A DNA stretch of 64,000 bases from Geotrypetes seraphini (lineage: Eukaryota > Chordata > Amphibia > Gymnophiona > Dermophiidae), in contig NC_047085.1 of the NCBI RefSeq assembly GCF_902459505.1, positions 351,019,836 to 351,083,835 of the forward strand, read 5' to 3'. Position 1 is the stretch's first letter; each line of letters begins with the position of its first letter. The notes beneath the pieces were generated by a model. That model was not told where the DNA came from, did not search any database, and worked only from the letters and a program-made list of their open reading frames with translations. The position numbers and the translations under genes were made by a program. Positions 32,857 to 43,792 of the stretch are shown here, piece by piece.

Positions 32857-33051
32857 CTATTCTATCAGTACTCTGGAATGTATGTCACCAGGTCCGTATG
32901 ATTTGCCACTGTTCAATTTGTCCCATTATATCTTCCAGTGTTACAGAGATTTGTTTCAGTTTCTCTAGCTCATCAGCACTGAATACCATTTCTGGCACCA
33001 GTATCTTCCCCACATCTTCCCTAGTGAAGACCAAAGAAAAGAATTAATTTA

Positions 33052-33198
33052 GGCCCTCTTTTACTAAGGTGCGCTAACCGATTAGCACACGCTAAATGCT
33101 AATGCATGCGTGTTAGTCTATGGACGTGTTGGCGTTTAGCGTCTGCTAATTCAGTTAGCGCGTGGAAATCGGTTAGCGCACCTTAGTAAAAGAGGGGG
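33052..33198. mobile_element. Palindromic MITE with TTA target duplication
   Basis: The ends are GGCCCTCTTTTACTAAGGTG and the inverse (TTAGTAAAAGAGGGGG). TTA flanks at 33049-33051 and 33199-33201 fit PIF/Harbinger-type insertion. Inner words GCTAACCGATTAGC are also inverted. Confidence 0.72.
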
Positions 33199-33840
33199 TT
33201 AATCTCTCTTCTCTGATCTTGTTTTCCCTGAGCACCCCTTTTACCCCTCAGTCATCTTGTGGTCCAACTGATTCTTTTTCTGGCTTTTAATATACCTAAA
33301 AAAGGTTTTACTAAATGTGTTTTGCTTCCAGTGCAATCTTCCTTTTCATTGTCTCTTTTTGACTTTCATATGAACACCTTGCATTTGATGGAGAATGGGC
33401 TTTCTTGGTTTCACATAAATGATTGTTTGTTGAGACAGATAGCAACATGCTGCTTTCAGGGACATATGGGGGAGTGGCTAATACATCCAAGGTAGGTGGT
33501 GAGCTGGGGTAATCCTGGGGCCCAGTGCTGGTGTGGTTTCCTTTGTGTGGAGCATTTGAACTGTTGTAGTTGGGTGGGGCTGGTCATAGGAGACAGGCAG
33601 CTGTGTTTTCTGGTGGCTTACCGTATATTAGTGAGCTGGCCCCAACATTGCTATGACTATGTGGGTGTGGGACAGGAGTAAGGCATGAAGAGGGCTTACA
33701 TTTATGGTGCTCCCTCAGGTTAGCAAAGCAAGGGTAGGTAGGGGGAACATGCGAGCTCCTGATGACTTTTTGTGTGGATAGTGCTTTGCATAGTAGGTTT
33801 TTCTCCTTTGATAGGACATGAGCAGTTAGATGTTTTAGAG

Positions 33841-35166
33841 CAGGGGTGCCCACACTTTTTGGGCTTGCGAGCTACTTTTTAAATGACCAAGTCAAAATGA
33901 TCTACCAACAATAAAATAAAAAAAAACACAAAGCACACTGTACGCATAGAAAATGTTAAATCATCATTCCTATTCCAAGGTTTTTCAAAGAGGTCAAAGC
34001 AGATGACTCTATGCACTATCACCTCAGTAACAACCATACAAAAATAGACAAATATACCCCCTCCCTTTTTACTAAACCACGATAGCAGTTTTTAGCGCAG
34101 GGAGCTGCGCTGAATGCCCAGCGCTGCTCTCGACACTCATAGGCTCCCTGCGCTAAAAACCTCTATTGCGGTTTAGTAAAAAGGGACCTTAGTGTAAAAT
34201 ATAGACAGCAGATATAAATTCAGACACATTTTGATCACTAAATTTAAAATAAAATAATTTTCCCTACCTTGTCTGGTGATTTCATGAGTCTCTGGTTGCA
34301 CTTTCTTCTTCTGACTGTGCATACAATCTTTCTTCCCTTATTTTAGCCTGTATGCTTCCTCTCCTCCAGACCTCATTCCTTCCCCCAACTTTTCCTTCCT
34401 CTTCCCTGCCCTTTCTTTCTCTCTGCCTCCCTTTCATTTTTTTCTGTTTCTCTTCTTTCCTTCTGTCTCCCTGCCTGCCCTTTTTCTTTCTTTCTCCCTG
34501 CCCTCCCCCAAGCCACTGCCACTGCCATTACCATCAGGGACCAGGACCCAAACGCCACCAATAACAGGCCCCAAGCTCTCCCTGCTTCGGCCAACCAGCA
34601 TTCCTCTCCCCGACTTCAATTCTGCCGTCAGGAAGAGGAAGGCCGATCAGCCCAAGATCGTGATCAACCTATTGGGGGAAATGCTGCCGGGTCCTGCCTT
34701 CGCGGAAACAGAAAGTAGGCAGGACCCGGCAGGAAGAAGAACAAATGCTTCACTAACCTGTCTCCCGCATTAGCCCGTAGCGAACGCTTGCTTCAGGGCT
34801 CTCAATATGTGCGTGCCGGCTTCCCTTCTCCTCTCCCCCCCCCGGATATAACTTCCGGTTTCGGAGGGAAGAGAAGAGAAGCCGGCACGCACACGTTAGA
34901 GCCCGGAGCATAAGTTTGCTACGGGCTGAAATCTCCAAGCCGGTTTTTTTTTTGGGGGGGTTTAATGTTCAGCAGCGGCAGATGACAGCTGGGTGGACCA
35001 CCCAGCTAAAAGGCCCTAGGGAGAACACTGGAGAGGAAGGCTGATCGGCCCATAGATCAGGACGGCAACATGAGTCTATCACAGAGCCCGGGATGGGCTC
35101 CGCGATCGACTCGCGTTGCCTTCCTGAGCTACTGGTCAATCGCGATCGATGCGTTGGGCACCCCTG
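33841..35166. mobile_element. Non-autonomous hAT (Charlie-like)
   Basis: It starts CAGGGGTGCCCACACTTTTT and ends with GTTGGGCACCCCTG. The 8-bp duplication TTTTAGAG is perfect at 33833-33840 and 35167-35174. It has no transposase. Inner blocks are inverted (GAAGCCGGCACGCAC region; GGCAGGACCCGGCAG region). A second MITE sits inside at 34060-34187. Confidence 0.9.
34060..34187. mobile_element. Palindromic MITE nested in the hAT
   Basis: CCCTTTTTACTAAACCACGA at the left and the inverse GGTTTAGTAAAAAGGG at the right. The inner GCGCTGCTCTCGACACTCAT is shared with the copy near 7.6 kb. Confidence 0.65.
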
Positions 35167-35174
35167 TTTTAGAG

Positions 35175-36090
35175 CAACACCCTGTCTGTGTGTGGTACTG
35201 TCTGTCTGTGTGTGGTGCTTGCACATGAGTGTTGCTATGGTCCTGTGATGCACAGTTTCACACTCACCTGTATAGACTACTGTGGATAGCTCTCCAGGCC
35301 ATCAGGAGCATACTGAGGGAAGGGGGCAGGTGTTAGAGATGTTTGAATATATGCCTCCTGTAGCAGAGGCACAGGAGCACCAGGGCCTCGGTCTCCCAAG
35401 GAGAGTAATTATGCTCCCTCCTAAGGGACATTTCCTGTCCTATCCCTTCTCTCTCCTGCCTCTATTTACCTTTCTCCCTCCTCCTCTTTATCTCTCTCTC
35501 CCTACCTTCTTCCTCTTATCTCTCAATCTTTCTCTCACACACCCTTTCCTCTCTTTCTCTCTCTTTCTCTGTATCACACTCTCTCCTTGATATCTGTCTC
35601 TATGCTTGCTTCCTCCACTACCTCTCCTCTATCTCCTCAATCCTACAATGAAACGTTTCTTGCATGTGTGGTGCTATATTTACATGTTCAGCACATCGTG
35701 GGAATGCCATTTCGCTACTGTGGTGATGTGTTGGTGTCATTGCTGACATTCTCTTTGCATGGCAAATACTGCAGACATTTTCTGTGGTGTAATTTTGACG
35801 TGTGGCAATGTTTATCAGCGAACAGTGATACCACCTCTAGATGTCAATTTCCCAGAAGTTTATCTCACCGATTTTTGAAACATGCCATACATTTTTGGTG
35901 TTTTTTGATTACAGCTGCTGACTTTTGGGTGTCCTCTGGGAGATATCTATTCCTGTACTTGGACTTCATATTGAAAATGCCCCTCTTTTATCACCCACTG
36001 TACGGCTTTATTTTTCAGCCCTTAATCAGATGAAATTTTTCCGCCCTCATTGGGATTCTTTAACTAAACTGTGAGCTAGATATGCCAATT
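35175..36090. other. Pyrimidine-rich tract and unassigned DNA
   Basis: Long C/T-rich stretch at about 35430-35590 on the plus strand. The open frames over it are low-complexity artefacts. The frame at 35587-36033 shows no domain. Confidence 0.4.
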
Positions 36091-36099
36091 TGCCAAATG

Positions 36100-36450
36100 C
36101 ATGCTAAATAAATATTTTGCATTTTTGTGGAAGGAGGCGTGTTTGGAGGTAGAGTGGGCGTGACAGCTCTACTCAGCACAGGTGGAATTGCCACGTGCTG
36201 ATTTGTGCAGGTTAGCACATGGACTGTTACTGCCTACAAAATTTGTGGCAGTAAGGGCTCATGCAGTAATAATTTTAATGGCTGTATGCTAATTGTGAAT
36301 TAGCATGTGGCCATTAATTCTGGAAATAGGAAACTCAGCCAATTCCCAGGCACAGCACAAGTGTCTTTATCATGCAGGAAAGACCCGTGTAAGGGACATG
36401 AAAAGGCCACTTTTGTCACGGTTTGAGTAAAAGGACCTCATTCATAGGGC
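36100..36450. mobile_element. Decayed MITE with GCACATGG-type inner words
   Basis: Shares AATTAGCATGTGGCCATTAA and the right end GAGTAAAAGGACCT with the region at 52190-52425. Probably a distant member of the TTTTACTAAG family. Confidence 0.4.
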
Positions 36451-36524
36451 AAACTCTTAAGTGCACATCCAAAAATCAAATAAATACTTAGGGGCCCTTT
36501 TACTAAGCTCTGTGGTAAGCACTA

Positions 36525-36655
36525 ATGTGGGATATGCATGAGGTTGCATGGCCTGCCTCAATTGCATGTAAATCTAATCCATGAATATTCATTGTGGATA
36601 TGCTGAAAATCCAATAGGACTAGGTGTGCCCCAAGGACTGTTGACTGGTGTTAGT
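36525..36655. mobile_element. Palindromic hAT MITE fragment
   Basis: Contains ATGAATATTCATTGTGGATA and AGGTGTGCCCCAAGGACTG as in the copies at 3.5 kb. The left side is cut into a TTTTACTAAG-type MITE end at about 36487-36525. Confidence 0.65.
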
Positions 36656-36669
36656 TAGGTGCCATAGAC

Positions 36670-36940
36670 CTGTGTTCGTGTCCTAGTGACTTGAATTACA
36701 GATCTAAAAAGAGATTGGTTTTGTTCTAGTCTTGGTCATCCCCATGTTGTTTCAACATTTCCAGCCATTTGATTGCCGGCCGCCCTCTTCGCCTGGTTCC
36801 TTCAATCTTCCCAAATATAATCTCCTCCTCTAATGATCTTTCTCTTCTGACAGTGTGACCAAAATAAGATAATCATAACTTCACCATTTGAGCTTTGAAG
36901 AATATAGCCGGTTTGAACTCTTCTAGAATTGGTTTTTTTT
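36670..36940 (-). mobile_element. RTE/BovB-like LINE fragment
   Basis: The minus-strand reading, with breaks, shows LSYFGHTVRR, then LEEEIIFGKIEGTRRRGRPA and IKWLE. This is the C-terminal signature shared by BovB/RTE-like LINE proteins in reptiles and mammals. It is short and old. Confidence 0.55.
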
Positions 36941-37431
36941 AGTTCTGGCTATGCACGGCATGCATAAATGGTGTTAGACCTCATTATATATTTCTGGGAC
37001 AAAAGAAAAGCCCTTGAAGGGCTGTAATGGAACCTACAGTGCAGGATGAAACAGCAAAGTTATTGTTTGAACAGGGCAGTATAAAAAAAGTGGCACCAGC
37101 CATGTTTATTTACTACTGTAGTGCTTTAAAAGTTAACCTGAATTGATCTTCTACTCTGCAATAACCTTTTATCTTTTCAACTGCAGGTAATCAGCAATCA
37201 GAACAGATTTCAACTTTCCAAACACAGGAACCCATCCAAGTAAGAATATGAGCTACAGTAAAAGCAGGACAGAACTACGTAACCCAGAAAATCAAACAAA
37301 AATTCACTACTAGTGCCAAAGTTACAGATAAGTATTGGGATGCAAATTTATTTGAAAACTTTTTATACTTAAGTCGGTTACATTTTCAAAGCTGAATCAC
37401 AGTGCCTGAATAGTAGAAATATAGGCTTGGA
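36941..37431. other. No gene seen
   Basis: AT-rich, unassigned. Confidence 0.35.
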
Positions 37432-38685
37432 TGCACTAAACTCACCGTGTGTCTAACGATCACCGCTAAACCAGGTTGAACTGATCAGCCATATTGCATT
37501 CTCCTCTTGTCAGCCATGATTCCCCCCCCCAAAAAAAAAAAGAAATAAAGAGAGGCAGGAGGGATGCCCACTCCCTCTTGATTTTAAACCCAACCCCCCC
37601 ACACACACACACACACTCTGAACCCCCTTGCCATGAAGATTGTGGCCACCCGGACCCCCACACACACTCCCGACCCCCCAATGAAGATCGTCGGCAGGAG
37701 GGATGTTCACTCCCTCCTGCCTCAGCTACCCAGACCACACCATGCCCACAACCCACCCCCATACTTTATACTGAAGAAGATAGCAGGAGGGATGCCTAGT
37801 CTCTCCTGCCCGGCAAACCCACCTCTCCAAAATGGCAGGCCTTCTCTTTTCCGATGCATCCTGGGATGCACTGGGAGGGTCCTAAGGCCCTGATTGGCTC
37901 AGATGTCTAAGGGGGAGGGACCTTAAGTGTCTGAGCCAATCATAGCCTTAGGCCCCTCCCATGCATCCTAGGATGAACCGGGAAGGGGAAGGCCTACCAT
38001 TTTGGAGATGCGGGCCTGCCGGGCAGAAAGGACTGGGCATCTCTCCTGCTGTCTTGTTCAGTATAAGGTACGGGGGCAGGTTGAGAGAGGGGTCTAGGTG
38101 GCCAAGGTAGGAGGAAGTGGGCATCCCTCCTGTCAACCATCTTCATGGGGGGGTTGGGAGTGTGTGTGGAGGTTCGGGTAGCTGCAGTTTTAACAGGGGG
38201 GGAGGATCAGGAGTAGGAGGGGTCCGAGTGACCACTGTCTTCGGAGAAGGAGGTTGGGACTATGGGGGCATTGGGTTTCTGAGGCAGGAGTGAATGGGCA
38301 TCCTTTCCTGCCTCTTTTTTTTTTTTTTCAGGAGCTGTTGTCTTGGGGGCTGACACAACTTCTTTTTTAATGGGGACAGATTACACCTGTGCCCATAAAA
38401 AAAATAAAAAAAGTTTTCCTGCCTCAAATAGCTGAACGGCAGGAGGCTGCTTTGGGGCTTCCCCTGCCACTCAGCTGTTCGGGCTTCCCCTACTAGCTCT
38501 GTGCATGTGTCAAAGTTGCCTTTCCAGTGACTAATGGGGTGGGATTATGGCAAACCTCTGTGAAACTAATTTAAATGCAAAGTCATTTGAACATCAATCG
38601 CCATTTTCAAATCGGACAATTAATCGGCCCCAAAGCGACCCACATGGTTTCAAGGACGATTTTAGTAAATCTATGCCATAGCTGG
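37432..38685. mobile_element. Foldback element, GATGCACTAAAC ends
   Basis: The left end CTTGGATGCACTAAACTCAC and the inverse of the right end (GGCATAGATTTACTAAAATC) are similar. The inside has repeated and inverted GGCAGGAGGGATGCCCACTC blocks and C/A-rich tracts. The ends resemble those of 43793-44575. Its open frames are artefacts of repeats. Confidence 0.5.
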
Positions 38686-38689
38686 AGTA

Positions 38690-39560
38690 CAACTGAGAAA
38701 TGAAAAACAAAATATACATGTATGATACCTGCATTTATAAAGGATTTTTCACACTTAAAGACTATTTTACTTGCATAAAAAAGCTTTTGAGAAATTACTT
38801 AATGCAAAAATAAAATACAGTGAAAACATGGTGTCAAAAAATTATGCAGATACAAAAACCAAAAGCACCACATCAAGTAGCAGAAAAATTAAAACTAATG
38901 ATCATATGCAGTTTTTAAGGGAGAAAGAGACTTCAGCATCCATACTTTCAAAAACAAGAATGTTTTGTATTGCTGGGGTACATCTGTGGAATAACTTAGC
39001 GGGACATCTAAGATTAAAACTCCATGGTAACTGTGCAGTAATAGCCAAAATTAACATGCAGTAACCACAACACCAATGTGTTAATTGTTTGAAGTGTTCC
39101 CAACAGTTTAAAATATTTTTCTCTGCATTAACTGAAAGGGCAACGTGCGTTGACCTAATTGAAATTACCACAGTTTAGTTTGCTACACCTGTTCAGGTGG
39201 TATTAACTCAGCTGTGTTATCTGCCGTGTTAACAGTTAAGGCATGATCACTTCCTTTGTGCTATCTTTAGTGTGCATTCTCTGACTATATTTTGCTTTGT
39301 TCCACATTAGCGGTTATTGTGGACATTATTGCACATTACCTTCTAAGATGTTGCAAAGGCAGTTTTAATAACTATAATTCATAGTGTGATAATTGTAATC
39401 TTTGACTTAACCCCTTGAAATCAGTACAAGTCTCATAATCTATCAGCATAGGGATGTCAGAGATCCTGGAATGGCCTGCTATATCTCTCATGGAGCACAA
39501 CAAAGAAAAATGGGGAGACCCAATAATCCACAGTGAAAACAATCCACCGATAAAAAACAA
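38690..39560. other. Unassigned, possible LINE relic
   Basis: A plus frame at 38771-39064 includes CIAGVHLWNNL, which resembles a block near the end of some LINE reverse transcriptases. Too little remains to name a family. Confidence 0.3.
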
Positions 39561-39668
39561 AAAACTGTGGATACAGATGTTCTGGAGATAATTTATTAAA
39601 CACTAACATATAAAAACATGAAAATTCAATTTAAAAAGTACAATGATAAAAAATACAGTGATAAAAAT

Positions 39669-39726
39669 CCAACCGGACCCTACACGGTCCATGTTTCGGC
39701 AAACACGCCTTCCTCAGGGGTCCAAT
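39669..39726 (-). ncRNA. Hammerhead-like ribozyme motif
   Basis: The minus strand folds as a type I hammerhead. Stem I is GGACCC with GGGTCC, extendable by wobble pairs. The CTGAGGA box is followed by one unpaired A. Stem II is GGC/GCC with a 6-base loop, then GAAA. Stem III is CATG/CGTG with a GAC loop, then the TA cleavage position. All invariant core positions are present except for the extra A before stem II. It lies in a dispersed repeat (39.56-39.77 kb). Hammerheads of this kind are known in Penelope-like elements and retrozymes. Confidence 0.6.
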
Positions 39727-39779
39727 GGTTTACAAACTCACATATAAAGAATTGGACTGAAAACAGTCTATTGTCTTTA

Positions 39780-41208
39780 AATATGTGAGCAAAGAACACC
39801 ATAGACAAGCTGAAGTATCAAAAAAATGCTCATGGAACCAGATATCTTGGCAGTTCTGTTTCAGATACTCTACATTAAACTATTCTAGGCTAATTGCTAA
39901 CATTTATTTAATTTTAAGGATACCCTTTAGTTAAAAAGTCATAATTTTAGCAATCATTAATGCCTTATCATTTACTGGAGCTATTTTAATATTAAGATTT
40001 GGTGATATGTGACTAATTAGAAAGGCCATTGAGAGATTCTAGGTACTAGTAATCTACAAAATCATTCAGGCTCATGTCAGTGCATGCCATTAATTAGGGA
40101 CTTGATATACACACAGAGAGCACTAAGGAAATTAATGCAGTGATGTTGGCAACTGCTTACAGAGTTTCAACTCAAAGTACACAGTGATTAAGTTTCATGT
40201 GCTGTGCTTTGATATGCAATAGAGATAAAGTTCAAATGGAACACCCATATCCTTTGGTTAAGAATCTCAAACAAACAGAGACTAAACCATTGACATTCCT
40301 GCCTAGTTACGGTTATCTATTTTGTTTGTGTTCTTTGAACGATTATGAAGGTCATGTGGGAGTTGTAGTATTACATAAAAGAGAACATACTCACCCACAC
40401 ACTCTAGGTTCATTGATTACAACTCCCTCTGGTCTTAACTCACTGAGAAATGTAATTCTTGTTCAAAGCATAGAGCTTGACGGATTCTTTTTTACTGTCA
40501 CAATTAATATTTTAGACGAGTCATGGAAGGCCAGTTAACGATGTTGTAGAAAATATTTCTTGGCAAGGTTAATGCCTTCCTTAAAATGATCTCCTATTAA
40601 AATACAATTTGAAACAGAAATGCAGAGCTACAATGGATGGCTGCATTTCTGCCCCTCCACGAAAAACAAGATCAGATTACTTTGCTGAAATGATGTCTGG
40701 GGACTGTGTCTTCTCCTTTGGAGGACATTAGTTCTTCTTTGGGCTCTTCTAATAGCTGGAATAGAAGGATGTCATATGGGGGATGAAAAAGAAAGAAGCT
40801 GGGAAAGCACACAAAGAATGGTTCATAGTATTTGTTCCATCCCCTCTGCCTACATATGTGTGTCTGACCTGGAGATGAGAGGGGCTAGGGACAGTTTGAA
40901 TAAAATGGTTCTCAAACATTCCTTTATAGTTTATTATTTCTATTCTGCTTTTATTCAAATAGAATTACAAGTTTTACATACATAATAAAACACTAGACAG
41001 ATTCACAACATAGAAATATCTCATTCATAATATCATCAAAAGCTTATCTCAAAGATTATACTATAAAAAGGGGAAAAATAAAAAGTCAATGTTTCTATTA
41101 GAATATGTATGTTATGTAAGTAACATATTTCATCTGACAATAAAGTATGATTAAAATATTAACCATTAGATGTTAATATGAACAAATTTCCTAGGATGAG
41201 ATTTTACA
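39780..41208. other. No gene seen
   Basis: AT-rich. The plus frame at 40197-40538 (113 residues) has no domain I know and no clear exon borders. Confidence 0.35.
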
Positions 41209-41209
41209 C

Positions 41210-41438
41210 TGGAGGAGAGTGTGATGCAGTGACTAGAGCTACAGCCTCAGCACCCTGAGGTTCTGGGTTCAAACTTTGCGCTGCTCCTTGTGACCCTGGG
41301 CAAGACACTTTACCCTCCACTACCCCAGGTGCATTAGATAGACTGTGAGCCCGCCAGGACAGATAGGGAAAATGCTTGTGCACCTGATTTATAACCCATT
41401 CTGAGCTCCTTCGAGAGGATCAAATAAACAAATAATTA
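41210..41438 (+). mobile_element. tRNA-derived SINE with CORE-like body
   Basis: A tRNA-like head is seen in GTGATGCAGTGACTAGAGCT (A box) and GGTTCTGGGTTCAAACTT (B box). The body has CCTGGGCAAGACACTTTACC, shared with CORE-SINE/MIR-type elements, and TAGACTGTGAGCCCGCCAGG. A 3' part ending in AATAAACAAATAA follows. A reversed relative is at 60650-60898. Confidence 0.75.
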
Positions 41439-41639
41439 CAGAGTGTCCCTGTTTTATGGCAACAGATATTGCTGTGCATTTTCACCACCAGTGGCAGTAC
41501 ACATACAAACTAGTAGGAAACTACTTGGTTAAGTCACTGTTTCTCACCATACATAACTATTATTAAGAAAATTGTAGAAGTTCAGTCAGGTTTCACAAGG
41601 AACATGAAATGTGCAACTGAATCACTAAGTGTGCCGGGT

Positions 41640-42042
41640 GGTAGCTACTCAGTATTATTTAATTTGTTCAGGAAATCTGTGGTGTCTTGGATGAAAAGAG
41701 ATTCTTTGATAGAACACTGTCATTCCAAGCAGGCAAATGGAATAAATGCCTTACCACCCTCATTTCAAATACACCCTCCTACCAATCCTTCAGGAAATCA
41801 ATTAAAGCCTATCTCTTTGATAAATTTCTCTGACTCCTTTCTGCCTTGTTGTATCTCTGAAATACTTGTTGTATCTCTGATATTCTTCTGGATATACCCA
41901 ACCTCTCTCGACTTACTAATGTAATTGAAAATATTTTCTGTAACATCACTGTCTGTGTACAGTCTCTTCCTCTGTAAACTGCTCTGAACTGCTTGTGGTA
42001 TTGCGGTATACAAAAATAAAGTTGTTATTATTATTATTAGAT
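41640..42042 (+). mobile_element. L2-like LINE 3' end
   Basis: A decayed terminal coding part (NALPPSFQIHPP) is followed by a UTR with AACTGCTCTGAACTGCTTG and AAAATAAAGTTG and a (TTA)n tail. The Helitron starts right after the tail. Confidence 0.6.
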
Positions 42043-42215
42043 ACTAGCTGATGCCCCGGCGTTGCACGGGTATTTAATTATAGCAATAACACTGTAAATG
42101 GATTCAAATAAAGATACTTTATAGTGGTGAATGAAAGTATTTTTTTTACAGCTTAATAAAAAGTACAATATTCAAATAATAATGTGAAATATTTGACAAA
42201 ATGAATACAATACAA

Positions 42216-42320
42216 CTAACGCAAAACGTGATTATAAACAACAATTTTAGTTTCACCTCCTGGAGCAAGAACATATAAATTCTTGGGTGAACCCACCCTT
42301 GAGCAAGCAACATAGAGTTG
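42216..42320 (-). pseudogene. Helitron helicase C-terminal remnant
   Basis: The open tail QLYVACSRVGSPKNLYVLAP, then GGETKIVVYNHVLR and a stop, is the motif VI end of a Pif1-family Helitron helicase, which would unwind DNA during rolling-circle transposition. Only the terminal 34 residues remain, directly next to the tandem array; the rest of the RepHel protein is missing. The tail itself has no break. Confidence 0.82.
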
Positions 42321-43280
42321 TGGGCCGCGAGACCCCCAGAACATATCAACCCAGGTAGTGAGGGATCAGCATACCAAGTTTCGTTCAAATCGGTGAAGCC
42401 GTTTTTGAATTAGTGTGAGAATGGCAGCGTTTTACATATTTTCCATTGACATGAATGGGTGAAATCTGATTTTCTGTTTGTAGCTCCGCCCACGTGTGCA
42501 GGTGGGCCACGAGACCCCCAGAACATATCACCCCAGGTAGTGAGGGATCTGCATACCAAGTTTCGTCCAAATCGGTCAAGCCGTTTTTGAATTACAGTGA
42601 GAATGGCAGCTTTTTACATTTTTTCCATTGACATGAATGGGTGAAATCTGATTTTCTGTTTGTAGCTCCGCCCACGTGTGCAGGAGGGCCGCGAGACCCC
42701 CAGAACATATCACCCCAGGTAGTGAGGGATCTGCATACCAAGTTTCGTTCAAATCGGTCAAGCCGTTTGTGAATTACTGTGAGAATGGCAGCTTTTTACA
42801 TTTTTTCCATTGACATGAATGGGTGAAATCTGATTTTCTGTTTGTAGCTCTGCCCACATGTGCAGGTGGGCCGCGAGACCCCCAGAACATATCACCCCAG
42901 GTAGTGAGGGATCTGCATACCAAGTTTCGTTCAAATCGGTCCCACAGCTTTTTACATTTTTTCCATTGACTTGAATGGGTGAAATCTGATTTTCTGTTTG
43001 TAGCTCCGCCCACATGTGCAGGTGGGCCGCGAGACCCCCAGAACATATCACCCCAGGTAGTGAGGGATCTGCATACCAAGTTTCGTTCAAATTGGGCAAG
43101 CCGTTTTTGCATTGGCAGCTTTTTACATTTTTCCATTGACATGAATGGGTGAAATTTGATTTTCTGTTTGTAGCTCCGCCCACGTGTGCAGGTGGGCCGC
43201 GAGACCCCCAGAACATATCATCCCAGGTAGTGAGGGATCTGCATACCAAGTTTCGTTCAAATCGGTCAAGCCGTTTTTGC
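42319..43280. repeat. 182-bp tandem array inside the Helitron
   Basis: Six copies of a unit holding GTAGCTCCGCCCACGTGTGC, GGGCCGCGAGACCCCCAGAA and CCAAGTTTCGTTCAAATCGG. Three intervals are about 182, 182 and 156 bp, and the next about 170 bp. The long open frame on the minus strand (42758-43327) is only a by-product of the repeats. Confidence 0.88.
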
Positions 43281-43355
43281 GTGATCGCGGCACATACACA
43301 CATACACACACACATACACACATACATACCTCCGATTTTATATATATATATAGAT

Positions 43356-43787
43356 TTCTATAAATCCAGATATTTCTTCTGTGAGTGTGTCAGTACCTGA
43401 TATGATTGGTCTGCCAGGGTCGCACGGTTTATAGATTTTTGCCAGCATCTGGAATGTGCCTACAGAAGGATGATTAAATATGAGTTTCTTTAAACGGGGT
43501 TGTACGTGCTTTGAGGAGGTTTTTAGCTGTTTAGTATAATCTTTTGTGGGGGTCTCCAGTCATTTTCTTATACTATGTGTTATGTGAGAGTTGTTTGTGT
43601 TCTTCTCTAATATAATTTTCTATGTCCATAATTACTATTTTGATACCCACTGGATAGGACTCAACAAGGACTTTGGCCTTCTTTCCCACTACAAAGAAAG
43701 TTAAACTGCTTTATCACCTGTTTGCTCTACTTAACAAAGACCTTGGCTTTCTTTCCCACTACAAAGAAATTCAAAGCTGTGCCACCT
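43356..43787. other. No gene seen
   Basis: Contains two similar lines around CTTTCCCACTACAAAGAAA (about 43682 and 43751), a small direct repeat. Otherwise unassigned. Confidence 0.35.
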
Positions 43788-43792
43788 CTTTG

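Larger units (their letters stand above)
42044..43354 (-). mobile_element. Helitron (rolling-circle transposon), non-autonomous
   Basis: On the minus strand it begins TCTATATATATATATAAAAT (5' TC end) and ends CTAG at 42047-42044. A hairpin with six pairs and one bulge lies 10 bases before the end (42054-42070: CCCGTGC-AAC-GCCGGG). The flanking bases are A before and T after, the known A-T target. It keeps the last 34 residues of a Helitron helicase and a 182-bp tandem array. These marks together make the call strong. Confidence 0.88.

Noticed and set aside
35282-35590. Leu/Ser/Phe-rich plus-strand frame that looks like a membrane protein
   Set aside because: It is a pyrimidine-rich low-complexity tract with no homology or splice structure.
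38771-39064. Plus-strand frame considered as a host exon
   Set aside because: Its only recognisable piece (GVHLWNNL) is LINE-like and the rest is AT-rich.
40197-40538. 113-residue plus-strand frame
   Set aside because: No domain, no repeat copies in the window and no exon borders. Most likely a chance open frame.
42758-43327. 189-residue minus-strand open frame with repeated ETWYADPSLPG segments
   Set aside because: It is the translation of the 182-bp Helitron array. The unit length is not a multiple of three and several frames stay open, so there is no coding signal.
43285-43330. CACATACA-type tandem repeats considered as a CRISPR-like array
   Set aside because: Simple microsatellite near the Helitron 5' end. 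No spacers, and a vertebrate context.
42041-43354. Initial reading of this repeat as an RTE-type LINE tail because of the AAATCGGTCAAGCCGTTT words
   Set aside because: The TC and CTAG ends, the terminal hairpin, the A-T target and the helicase C-terminus show a Helitron instead.
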